A model generated the notes under the pieces. That model was not told where the DNA came from, did not search any database, and worked only from the letters and a program-made list of their open reading frames with translations. From assembly GCA_017432685.1 (NCBI GenBank), contig JAFRIR010000069.1, positions 1 through 43,083 of the forward strand: a stretch of DNA of 43,083 nucleotides, in the 5' to 3' direction. This DNA comes from Flexilinea sp. (GTDB lineage: Bacteria > Chloroflexota > Anaerolineae > Anaerolineales > Anaerolineaceae). This document shows positions 34,729-42,950 of the stretch, piece after piece. Positions within the stretch are counted from its first letter, which is position 1, and each line of letters starts with the position of its first letter. Both the position numbers and the translations under genes were made by a program.

Positions 34729-34828
34729 ATCAGTTTTCGTGTCACCTGAGGTGGTAAACCCGGAAGCTCCAAACGGCAGGGATTGAAGCGTACCCGGGGA
34801 CAACTCTATTGATGATTCTTATATTATA
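34729..34828 (-). promoter_or_regulatory. Promoter and structured 5' leader of the Cof phosphatase gene
   Basis: On the minus strand TATAAT (34828-34823) lies eight bases before the 5' arm CATCA (34814-34810), which can pair with TGATG (34733-34729), so transcription would start at the closing stem. Inside, CCCGG pairs with CCGGG, GCUUC with GGAGC, and CACCU/AGGUG form a small hairpin. The leader then runs about 30 bases to the ribosome site. The layout suggests a riboswitch-like or regulated leader, but I do not recognise a known class. Confidence 0.4.
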
Positions 34829-34831
34829 GCA

Positions 34832-34853
34832 GTTTCAGGAAATGTTCTGAAAC
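34832..34853. promoter_or_regulatory. Inverted repeat GTTTCAG-N8-CTGAAAC
   Basis: This perfect 7-bp inverted repeat sits immediately upstream of the minus-strand TATAAT at 34823-34828, across its -35 region. It is also 71 bp upstream of the DUF3592 gene. It may be an operator for either gene. Confidence 0.4.
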
Positions 34854-34923
34854 GTGAGGTAAAATTATAGGATAATAAACATGCTTATCTGTGTTATGCA
34901 GGTAGCGCGAAAGGAAATCATTG

Positions 34924-35748
34924 ATGGCTTCTTTTTCTGAATTGTTGCTGTATCTTCCCGGGGCGGTCATTTTTCTGGTAGGGTCCGGGCAGACCCGCAG
35001 CTGGCTGCGTCAGCTGCGCGGGACGGATAAGGCTGATGGCATTGTGACGGCATGTGAACATGTGGTCAAAAAGGATAAAAAAGACCGGGATGTATATAAC
35101 TACTACGATGTAACGGTCGCTTATCAGGATGTTAAGACCGGCAGGAATGAAAAAGAGGTCTTCAAATCCCCGACGGAATACGCGCTGAAGCAGCCGGTAA
35201 AAGTTTACAGAGGCAGTGACGGGAAAATGGTTATCACGGAAAAGGTGGATGAAGACATCTTCCATCCACTGACAATGATGCTGTTGGGCGCTTTGCTGAT
35301 TTTGCTGGCCTTTTGGCAGAACCAGGGGAACACCGTTGCTGCTATGGGCGCCCTGTCAGCTTCACTCCTTTTAGCCGGCGGTGTTTTGATCTGGAACTAC
35401 ATTAAACTGAAGCGTATGCATATGGTGCCGATCAAAGCCGAGATCACGGGAACCTATACGCGGCAGCTTTCGAAAAACAGCAAGATCCTGAAAGCAGACC
35501 GCTTCACCTATTACCCAATCGTAAAATATGAGATCGACGGGACAATAAACATCAGACGCTGTCTGGTAAATTCCAGTAATGAAAAATCTTTCAAAAAAGG
35601 CGAGACGATCACACTTTATTATGAGCCGGCGACCGGCGCGGTCCGTGAGAAAAATGCAAACCCACTGATCCTTGCCGGAGGAATCATTTTTTTCCTCGTT
35701 GGTGCTGCAGCCGGGCTCAGCATTTTATCCGTTACACTGGTCAAATAA
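34924..35748 (+). CDS. DUF3592-type membrane protein
   Basis: The 274-aa protein has an N-terminal hydrophobic segment (about 4-20) and two central transmembrane helices (about 115-155: LTMMLLGALLILLAFW, AAMGALSASLLLAGGVLIW). One C-terminal helix follows (about 248-270). Two extra-membrane beta-rich modules precede the second and third membrane regions. Both show the DUF3592 pattern of a Tyr-rich strand followed by a strand about electrostatic or chain parameters (YYDVTVAYQDVKTG, YYPIVKYEIDGT.....LYYEPATGAVRE). Function is unknown. I choose ATG 34924, eight bases after AAGGA, over TTG 34921. It stands alone and is closed by a hairpin. Confidence 0.8.
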   Translation: MASFSELLLYLPGAVIFLVGSGQTRSWLRQLRGTDKADGIVTACEHVVKKDKKDRDVYNYYDVTVAYQDVKTGRNEKEVFKSPTEYALKQPVKVYRGSDGKMVITEKVDEDIFHPLTMMLLGALLILLAFWQNQGNTVAAMGALSASLLLAGGVLIWNYIKLKRMHMVPIKAEITGTYTRQLSKNSKILKADRFTYYPIVKYEIDGTINIRRCLVNSSNEKSFKKGETITLYYEPATGAVREKNANPLILAGGIIFFLVGAAAGLSILSVTLVK

Positions 35749-35751
35749 CAT

Positions 35752-35781
35752 ACGAGACAGGCACTTTCGTGCCTGTCTCGT
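35752..35781 (+). terminator. Hairpin ending the DUF3592 gene
   Basis: ACGAGACAGGCAC (35752-35764) pairs perfectly with GTGCCTGTCTCGT (35769-35781) around a TTTC loop, three bases after the stop codon. The tail GCATAACCGAC matches other hairpin tails in the window. Confidence 0.7.
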
Positions 35782-35797
35782 GCATAACCGACGTATT

Positions 35798-35826
35798 GGG
35801 ACAGTCGCCTGAAGGCAACAGTCCCC
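35798..35826. repeat. GGGAC/GTCCC hairpin
   Basis: GGGAC at 35798-35802 pairs with GTCCC around 35821-35825, with GCCT/AGGC inside (35807-35816). It lies just beyond the 3' end of the minus-strand GH1 gene and could end its transcription. It resembles the hairpins at 13865, 16724 and 23096. Confidence 0.45.
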
Positions 35827-35835
35827 GGGAACTAT

Positions 35836-37254
<1,419 letters not shown>

Positions 37255-37267
37255 TTACCTCAATTAT

Positions 37268-37300
37268 CAAAAAACCCTTCAGCAGATCACGCTGAAGGGT
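37268..37300 (-). terminator. Intrinsic terminator between the beta-glucoside PTS gene and the GH1 gene
   Basis: On the minus strand ACCCTTCAGC (37300-37291) and GCTGAAGGGT (37283-37274) form a 10-bp stem, followed by TTTTTT. It is a textbook intrinsic terminator, so only part of the bglP transcripts should continue into the glycosidase gene unless an antiterminator acts. Confidence 0.8.
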
Positions 37301-37317
37301 GAATGATTGAATGGAAA

Positions 37318-38754
37318 TTACTTTCCGAGTGTGGCGTCTGTATCGTCTTCGAATCCGACGATATAGGTCAAAATGGCGGCCCCGAAGAAAGCGACTGCAA
37401 TCCCGATCAGATATGCGAGGAACATACCCATCGTATTGTCGGAACAGTAGTAGGTGGCGATGGTCAGAATACCGTTGTTGGCGAACCCGTGGTTGCTGGC
37501 GCCGCCGATACCCATGATAGCGCCGCCCAAAGCACCGGCTATGACTGCGCAGATCATCGGTTTCTTCAAGCGCAGGTTACAACCGTAAATTGCAGGTTCG
37601 GTAATACCGACGAGGAACGCGGAGATGGTGGCCGCACCGGCTACCTGTTTCAGTTCCTTGCTCTTAGTCTTCAGCATCACACCGAGAGCAGCGCCCGCCT
37701 GGGAGAAGTTCGCAGAACCGGCATAGCACATCAGGGTGTTGTGTCCGGCACCGCAGTTATGGATGGCAGAGGTCACGGCAACGTCATTCAGACCGACAGG
37801 AAGCAGCGCTCTGTGTGCACCAAAGATAACGAATACCCCCCAAAGGCCGCCGACAACAGCACCGCCAAGCAGCGGGCTGATGCCCATGACCGCATTATAA
37901 AGCCACTGCATGCCATAGCCGATATAGGCGCCGACAGGGCCGACAACTGTCAGCATGACCGGCAGCATGATGATCAGAGAAAGACCCGGGACCAGGATGA
38001 TCTGGAGCATGTCGGGGATGATCTTTTTCAAGCCCTTTTCCAGATAGGTCAGAACGATGACCGAAAGGATGATCGGAATCACGGATTCGGTATAACTGAA
38101 CACTCTGGTTGATTCACCGATCGTGAATGCAGTCTTGACGACGGGCAATCCAAAGATCGTTGATTTTGTACCTACATCCTGCACAAGGGCATCAATTTGT
38201 GGATAACACAAGAAAGCGCCGAGAACCATGGCAATGATTTCAGAACACTTCAAAGCTTTTGCGGTGGTGTATGCCAGGAAGACCGGCATAAAATAGAAAA
38301 TGATGTTCGATGCTGCGAACAGGATGACATAAGTGCTGGAGCTGGAGTCTACCCAGCCAAGGCGGGATGCAGCGGAGAGCAACCCTTTGATCAAACCGGC
38401 AGCCGCAATGGCGGGAACGACAGGGGTAAAGATTTTGGAAATGGTCTGGAGAATGGTATTGCCGAGAGACCCTTTATCAGCTTCGATCCCGGTTTCCTCT
38501 CCTCCTTCCACATTCACCAGTTGGATGAATTCATCGTAAACCTTGTTGACTTTTCCACCCAAAACGATTTGGAACTGGCCGCCGGATTCAACGACCTGGA
38601 TCACACCTTCCAGCCTTTCAACAGCTGCTTTGTCCGCCAGGTCGTCGTTCCTGAGAACAAGACGCAGCCGTGTAAAACAATGGGTCGCATCTTTGACATT
38701 GTCGGGACCGCCGACGCTATCGAGGATGCTCTGAGCTATATTTTTGTAATTCAT
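37318..38754 (-). CDS. bglP: PTS beta-glucoside-type EIIBC permease
   Basis: This 478-aa fusion has an N-terminal EIIB domain (about 1-80, phosphocysteine Cys26 in DATHCFTRLRL) and a membrane EIIC domain (about 100-465, FTPVVPAIAAAGLIKGLL, GITEPAIYGCNLRLKKP). It imports and phosphorylates beta-glucosides. The EIIA domain found in full-length BglP is absent, so phosphate must come from an EIIA encoded elsewhere. GAGGAG precedes the ATG. The palindrome AAAACCGGTTTT lies in the leader. The terminator before the glycosidase gene implies unequal expression of the two genes. Confidence 0.93.
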   Translation of the reverse strand: MNYKNIAQSILDSVGGPDNVKDATHCFTRLRLVLRNDDLADKAAVERLEGVIQVVESGGQFQIVLGGKVNKVYDEFIQLVNVEGGEETGIEADKGSLGNTILQTISKIFTPVVPAIAAAGLIKGLLSAASRLGWVDSSSSTYVILFAASNIIFYFMPVFLAYTTAKALKCSEIIAMVLGAFLCYPQIDALVQDVGTKSTIFGLPVVKTAFTIGESTRVFSYTESVIPIILSVIVLTYLEKGLKKIIPDMLQIILVPGLSLIIMLPVMLTVVGPVGAYIGYGMQWLYNAVMGISPLLGGAVVGGLWGVFVIFGAHRALLPVGLNDVAVTSAIHNCGAGHNTLMCYAGSANFSQAGAALGVMLKTKSKELKQVAGAATISAFLVGITEPAIYGCNLRLKKPMICAVIAGALGGAIMGIGGASNHGFANNGILTIATYYCSDNTMGMFLAYLIGIAVAFFGAAILTYIVGFEDDTDATLGK

Positions 38755-38772
38755 AGGGTTACTCCTCTATAT

Positions 38773-38784
38773 AAAACCGGTTTT
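38773..38784. promoter_or_regulatory. LacI-family-like operator in the bglP leader
   Basis: AAAACCGGTTTT is a perfect 12-bp palindrome with a central CG, a few bases upstream of the bglP ribosome site (GAGGAG, complement of 38762-38767). The form is typical of LacI-family sugar repressors. No LacI-type gene is in the window. Confidence 0.5.
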
Positions 38785-38935
38785 ACCGGGTTAATCACGA
38801 AATCATAGTAATATATAAAACTTAAAGTACATTATTTTTTTAATGCAAGGATCGTTCCTGTTTTCAATTGTCTAATCAAAAATATTAAATAGTCTGAAGA
38901 AATACCGGCGATCCATGATCTTGTTATTGAAAGAC

Positions 38936-38972
38936 AAAAAACAGTCCCGCATCTTTTATCAGAACTGTTTTT
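38936..38972 (-). terminator. Terminator of the TrpXYZ-type ABC operon
   Basis: On the minus strand AAAAACAGTTC (38972-38962) pairs with GGACTGTTTTT (about 38946-38936), followed by T residues. It lies 173 bp beyond the ATPase gene, after the MITE-like element. The AAAAA/TTTTT ends make it potentially bidirectional. Confidence 0.6.
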
Positions 38973-38979
38973 ATCTTTT

Positions 38980-39111
38980 AGGGAACCTCTAAAAACTCCA
39001 ATTTTTCTCTGTCCCGAGGAGATTCAGAGAATATATTCTCTGAATCTCCTCGGGAGGTTTCCGGGGGCTGCCGCCCCCATACCCCCGCCCATTAGTTTTT
39101 AGAGGTGCCCT
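38980..39111. repeat. MITE-like element, copy 2
   Basis: This 132-bp non-coding element has terminal inverted repeats AGGGAACCTCTAAAAACT (38980-38997) and the complement of 39094-39111, matching 17 of 18. The centre is a perfect 42-bp palindrome (39013-39054, from CCCGAGGAG to CTCCTCGGG). A GGGGGC/GCCCCC hairpin follows (about 39063-39078). Read in reverse, its first about 48 bases match copy 1 (11981 onward), including GGGCGGGG and TATGGGGGC, but the rest differs. I see no clear target duplication. Confidence 0.75.
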
Positions 39112-39144
39112 TTATTTATCCATCAGATGTGTCCGAACCCTGAC

Positions 39145-39939
39145 TCAGCCGAGAAGAATGCGGTCATTGGCAAAGGTCTCACCGCTGGCCTGGGCAAAGG
39201 CATCCATGAGCATTTCGATGCTCAGGTTTTCTTTGTCTTTGCCGGCAATATCGAGAATGATGTGCCCTTCATTCATCATGATCAGCCGGTTTCCGTACCG
39301 GATCGCATCGCGCATGTTGTGTGTGACCATCAGCGTCATCAACTTATGCTCTGTTACGATCTGTTCGGATATCTCCAATACTTTGGCGGCAGTGCGGGGA
39401 TCCAGCGCGGCAGTATGTTCATCCAGCAACAGAAGCTTCGGTTTTTTCAGCGTCGCCATCAGCAATGTCAGCGCCTGGCGCTGTCCGCCGGAGAGCAGAC
39501 CAACCTTTGTGGTCATGCGGCCTTCCAACCCGAGTCCCAGCGCTGCCAGTTTTTCATAATACCCTTCCCGCTCTTCTTTGGTGATGCCGATTTTCAGCGT
39601 ACGTTTTTCTCCGCGGCGTGCGGCCAATGCCAGGTTTTCCTCGATTTGCATGGTGGCTGCCGTACCTGTCATGGGATCCTGGAACACCCTGCCCAGCAGA
39701 GCTGCCCGTTTATGCTCCGGCAGCCCGGTCACATCTGTGCCATCGATTATGATCGAACCGCTGTCGACCGGCCAGACACCGGCAATGGCATTCAACATGG
39801 TAGATTTGCCCGCTCCGTTGCCGCCGATCACGGTGACAAAGTCACCGTCGTTCAGGTGAAGATTCAGCCCGTCCAGAGCAACCTTTTCGTTGACTGTTTT
39901 CGCGTTGAATGTTTTTCGTATATTCTTCAGGTCAAGCAT
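39145..39939 (-). CDS. ABC transporter ATP-binding protein (TrpXYZ-type)
   Basis: This cytoplasmic ATPase of 264 aa has Walker A GGNGAGKST, signature LLSGGQRQALTLL, Walker B LLLLDEHTAALDP (Glu-His in place of the usual Glu-Pro) and H-loop VTHNMRDA. The LDEHTAALDP form is characteristic of the ATPase that accompanies ABC_sub_bind-type binding proteins. AAAGGA precedes the ATG, which lies three bases after the permease stop. It is the third gene of the operon and is followed by a MITE-like element and terminator. Confidence 0.9.
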   Translation of the reverse strand: MLDLKNIRKTFNAKTVNEKVALDGLNLHLNDGDFVTVIGGNGAGKSTMLNAIAGVWPVDSGSIIIDGTDVTGLPEHKRAALLGRVFQDPMTGTAATMQIEENLALAARRGEKRTLKIGITKEEREGYYEKLAALGLGLEGRMTTKVGLLSGGQRQALTLLMATLKKPKLLLLDEHTAALDPRTAAKVLEISEQIVTEHKLMTLMVTHNMRDAIRYGNRLIMMNEGHIILDIAGKDKENLSIEMLMDAFAQASGETFANDRILLG

Positions 39940-39942
39940 GGT

Positions 39943-40830
39943 TCAGATTCCTTTCCCGGAGCTTTTCGCGTCCAGATTGGCTTTCCAGTAAGGGATCGCA
40001 AGAAACACGGCAACGATCAGCGCGGAGAGCAGCTTCAGCAAGTTGGTATTCAGTCCCAGCCACAGGACGACCTGGATAACGATGTAATAAATGACAGCGC
40101 CGATCGCAACACCGACGAGCTTCAGCGCAAAGTTGACGAAAATCTTTCCGAAAATCACTTCACTGATGATGACAGCTGCCAGCCCGATGACGATGGCGCC
40201 GCGTCCCATGTTTACATCCACAAAGCCCTGATAGTGGGCCAGAAGCGCAGATGAAAGAGCGACAATGCCGTTGGAGATCATCAATCCGATGATTTTGGCA
40301 ATATTGGTGTTGATGCCCTGTGCCCGGGACATGGCTTCATTAGCGCCGGTCGCACGCAGCGAACAGCCGATTTCTGTTCCGAAAAACCAGTAAAGCAGAG
40401 CAATGACGATTGCCAGAATGATCAGCGTGATGAAGATCGGATTGCTCAGGCTCATCTGCCTCACGTTGCGCTGACTGACGATGAGCGGATATTTAGTCAC
40501 AGCGATACCCTGGTTAGCCTTGAAATCCATGATGGCGAGATTGATGGAATACAAAGAAAGCTGTGTCAGAATCCCGGAAAGGATTGGAGGAATGCCCATC
40601 GCGGTATGGAAAATTCCGGTCAGGAGACCGGCAATCATGCCGGCAAAAATGGCACACAGCAGAGCCACCCAGACGTTGACGCCGTTCAGCATCAGCATAA
40701 CACAAACAGCCCCACCCGTTGCCATGGTTCCGTCAACGGTCAGGTCTGCCAGGTCCAAAACCTTGTAGGTGATATAAACACCGATCGCCATAATGCCCCA
40801 GATCAGTCCCTGAGCAACAGCGCCCGGCAT
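39943..40830 (-). CDS. ABC transporter permease (TrpXYZ-type)
   Basis: This membrane permease of about 295 aa has eight or more hydrophobic segments. The family stretch VAQGLIWGIMAIGVYITYKVLDLADLTVDG at the start and TGANEAMSRAQGINTNIAKIIGLMISNGIVALSSALLAHYQGFVDVNMGRGAIVIGLA are typical of the permease paired with ABC_sub_bind proteins. ATG 40830 has no ribosome site. GGGAGG (complement of 40866-40871) is well placed for an ATT codon at 40857, which would add nine residues and read M-N-I-T-A-L-F-N-A before MPGAVAQ. The true start may thus be 40857. Confidence 0.88.
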   Translation of the reverse strand: MPGAVAQGLIWGIMAIGVYITYKVLDLADLTVDGTMATGGAVCVMLMLNGVNVWVALLCAIFAGMIAGLLTGIFHTAMGIPPILSGILTQLSLYSINLAIMDFKANQGIAVTKYPLIVSQRNVRQMSLSNPIFITLIILAIVIALLYWFFGTEIGCSLRATGANEAMSRAQGINTNIAKIIGLMISNGIVALSSALLAHYQGFVDVNMGRGAIVIGLAAVIISEVIFGKIFVNFALKLVGVAIGAVIYYIVIQVVLWLGLNTNLLKLLSALIVAVFLAIPYWKANLDAKSSGKGI

Positions 40831-40956
40831 TGCGTTGAAAAGTGCGGTGATATTAATAGCTCATTCCTCCCTGAATTATTTAGTTGTTTATTGACAGTTC
40901 TCAGTTAGCATTTTTATATTTGTGATAGCTGCGATCTGTCAGGAAACAACATACCT

Positions 40957-40994
40957 GAAGGGATAAAGGGGAATTTCCAAACCTTTATCCCTTC
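40957..40994 (-). terminator. Perfect hairpin between binding-protein and permease genes
   Basis: GAAGGGATAAAGG (40957-40969) and CCTTTATCCCTTC (40982-40994) form a perfect 13-bp stem. No T-run follows on the minus strand, so it probably protects the abundant binding-protein mRNA or lowers downstream expression, as with the hairpins after livK. Confidence 0.65.
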
Positions 40995-41013
40995 ATTATT
41001 TACTGATAAATTA

Positions 41014-41955
41014 TTATTCGATTACAGTGTAATCTTCGGGTACTTCGATTCCGAAGATTTCACAAAGTTCGGCGTTATATTTCTTTTCGACTTTCGGGGC
41101 AAAGCGGATATCCATGGTGGAGACATCAGCGCCGTTGACCAGGATCTCATAAGCCATTTCACCGGTGGTGTAACCGAGATCGTAGTAATTGATAGAAAGA
41201 GCTGCAACACCGCATCCGGCTGCAATACCTTCTTCACCAACCACAGCGGGAACTCCTGCCGGTTCGAGAACATTGCGGATCGCTTCGGTGCAGGAAGCCG
41301 CGGTGTTGTCAGTCGGAATGTAGAGCACATCGCTGTTGTCTGCCGCATTCTGAGTCACGGAAGCGACGTCATTGGAATCTGCAAATGTGAATTCGGCAGT
41401 TTCATAGCCCAATTCATTCAGATATCCGGTAATAACTTCCACCTGGTATTTGGAGTTCGGTTCAGCAGAGCAGTAAAGCAGACCGACCTTTTTGGCTTCC
41501 GAGAAAAGTTCCTGAAGCATTTCAGCCTGTTCTTTCAGCGGCGCAAGGTCAGAGGTACCGGAAACGTTCATGCCGGTCGCTCCGGTCCAGTCGTCGATAT
41601 CCAGAGCGGTGGCATAGTCAGTAACGCTTGTGCCGAGGATCGGAATATCACCGGTGGCGGCGACAGCAGCCTGCAGCGCCGGAGTGGCGTTGGCCATGAT
41701 CAGGTCAACACCGTTGGAAATGAAGGTGTTAACGATAGTGGAACAGGTGTTGGAATCACCGGAGGCGTTCTGGACGTCAAATTTCACGGCATCACCGAGT
41801 TTTTCGGTCAGTGCGTCCTGGAAACCCTGTGTAGCGGCGTCCAGCGCAACGTGCTGTACCAGCTGGCTGACACCGACGGTGTAGGTATCCTGTGCCAAGG
41901 CTGCGCTGCAAAGGCAGAGCGCGGTAAGGATCACGATTGCAAGAATCTTTTTCAT
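41014..41955 (-). CDS. ABC transporter substrate-binding protein (ABC_sub_bind / TrpX family)
   Basis: This extracellular binding protein of 313 aa has a signal peptide (about 1-21, ILAIVILTALCLCSAALA). The mature start TYTVGVSQLVQHVALDAATQGFQDAL is the hallmark of the ABC_sub_bind (COG2984-like) family, and LYCSAEPNSKYQ and IPTDNTAASC are further family blocks. Relatives carry tryptophan or tyrosine, but many have unknown ligands, and no T-box is visible upstream to support an amino-acid role. GGGAGG precedes the ATG. First gene of the three-gene operon. Confidence 0.9.
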   Translation of the reverse strand: MKKILAIVILTALCLCSAALAQDTYTVGVSQLVQHVALDAATQGFQDALTEKLGDAVKFDVQNASGDSNTCSTIVNTFISNGVDLIMANATPALQAAVAATGDIPILGTSVTDYATALDIDDWTGATGMNVSGTSDLAPLKEQAEMLQELFSEAKKVGLLYCSAEPNSKYQVEVITGYLNELGYETAEFTFADSNDVASVTQNAADNSDVLYIPTDNTAASCTEAIRNVLEPAGVPAVVGEEGIAAGCGVAALSINYYDLGYTTGEMAYEILVNGADVSTMDIRFAPKVEKKYNAELCEIFGIEVPEDYTVIE

Positions 41956-42138
41956 TATAAAATTCCTCCCAAAAAAATAAAAACTTCACATCCGTAAGGT
42001 ATCCGGTTTTGAATGGCTTTCATCAAAATAAACAGAGACCTTACGGTTGTTTTCTTCATACTTTTCAGTGTTGTTTGTCATATGAATCACGAATTTAATA
42101 TGAATAAAATCAGATGTTTTTTGCTGACCGGTATTATA
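41956..42138 (-). promoter_or_regulatory. Promoter and long leader of the TrpXYZ-type operon
   Basis: TATAAT on the minus strand (42138-42133) implies a leader of about 170 bases. The leader contains a long-range stem, CCGTAAGGT (42046-42038) with ACCTTACGG (42000-41992). A 31-codon open frame (MTNNTEKYEENNRKVSVYF...) begins at the ATG whose complement is near 42082 and spans the stem. It has no good ribosome site. The T-box signature GGTGG-ACCGCG is absent. Confidence 0.45.
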
Positions 42139-42239
42139 TCACCCTTTCGGAAAATGTTCAGATTCCGTGACAATTCGGATATATGAAACGCTATTAAGCT
42201 TATGGGGAGAAGAGGAACAATCGTAAATTCAATTCCGTA

Positions 42240-42245
42240 TATAAT
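42240..42245 (+). promoter_or_regulatory. -10 element TATAAT of the small membrane-protein gene
   Basis: TATAAT lies 31 bases before ATG 42277, which places the transcript start inside the upstream extension of the open frame and supports the ATG at 42277. No clear -35 is seen. Confidence 0.4.
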
Positions 42246-42276
42246 ATGGTTACAAAATGGAGAAAGGCAGATTGAT

Positions 42277-42897
42277 ATGAAAACCGAGCGGGGACAAAAT
42301 TTGATATATCTGATTGTGGCGGTGCTGACGTTTGGGTTGATCATTTGGGGTGTGATCGGCATTTGGCAGCGGCAGAAAAGCAATTTGGAAAACAATAATT
42401 CAAGGATCTCTTCCCGGCTCGAAAATTTATCATCAGAACCCACGAAAGCTTCGGAGCAGAATATCCGGGATATATTGGTCTGTAAAAGTGAGTTTGAGGG
42501 ACTGCGTGCAAAAGCCGAAATGACCGGTGCCGGGGGTATGCTGGTGATGAACACCCACAGTGCTGACGATGAAAAATGTGAGCTGACGATCAAAAACATG
42601 AGGGCGGCGGGTGATTTGGGAACAATCACCCTGTCTGTTCATGCTGAACAGGAAAATTTTGGAATAACACTGAAAATGACTGCCGCTCACCCCGAAGAAA
42701 TCCGACTGTGGGCAGAGGCAGCACTGCTTTATTTCAAAGCTGAGATCAGTGAAGAGACAGCAGCGAATGCTGTGAAAGCTGCCCTTGAAGAAGGATCATA
42801 TACCGACGATCTCTTTACACTCACTGTCAAAACTGATGTGGTGATTGACGGCAGCAGCGTTACCCCGCAGAAGATAATAGAAATCAGAGAAAATTAA
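42277..42897 (+). CDS. Membrane-anchored protein of unknown function, 206 aa
   Basis: A single N-terminal membrane helix (about 8-28, NLIYLIVAVLTFGLIIWGVIGIW) is followed by a polar linker with coiled-coil character (QRQKSNLENNNSRISSRLENLSS). A globular domain of about 150 residues (NIRDILVCKSEFEGLRAKAEM ... VIDGSSVTPQKIIEI) faces the outside. I recognise no family. The frame is open from 42202, but AAAGG and the -10 element favour ATG 42277. It lies 53 bp before ssrA and is read toward it. Confidence 0.65.
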   Translation: MKTERGQNLIYLIVAVLTFGLIIWGVIGIWQRQKSNLENNNSRISSRLENLSSEPTKASEQNIRDILVCKSEFEGLRAKAEMTGAGGMLVMNTHSADDEKCELTIKNMRAAGDLGTITLSVHAEQENFGITLKMTAAHPEEIRLWAEAALLYFKAEISEETAANAVKAALEEGSYTDDLFTLTVKTDVVIDGSSVTPQKIIEIREN

Positions 42898-42931
42898 TAA
42901 GGATCTTATAAATTTCTTCGGAAAAATCGTG

Positions 42932-42937
42932 TATAAT
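42932..42937 (+). promoter_or_regulatory. -10 element of ssrA
   Basis: TATAAT lies 13 bases before the predicted tmRNA 5' end, preceded by GTG. The -35 region is weak. Confidence 0.55.
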
Positions 42938-42950
42938 ACTGTTGTCAATT

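Noticed and set aside
34729..34828. Bacterial SRP RNA
   Set aside because: A GGAAGC stretch recalls the SRP apical loop, but the conserved flanking sequence does not match on either strand.
41956..42138. T-box riboswitch before the TrpXYZ-type operon
   Set aside because: The conserved GGTGG-ACCGCG box is absent on the relevant strand.
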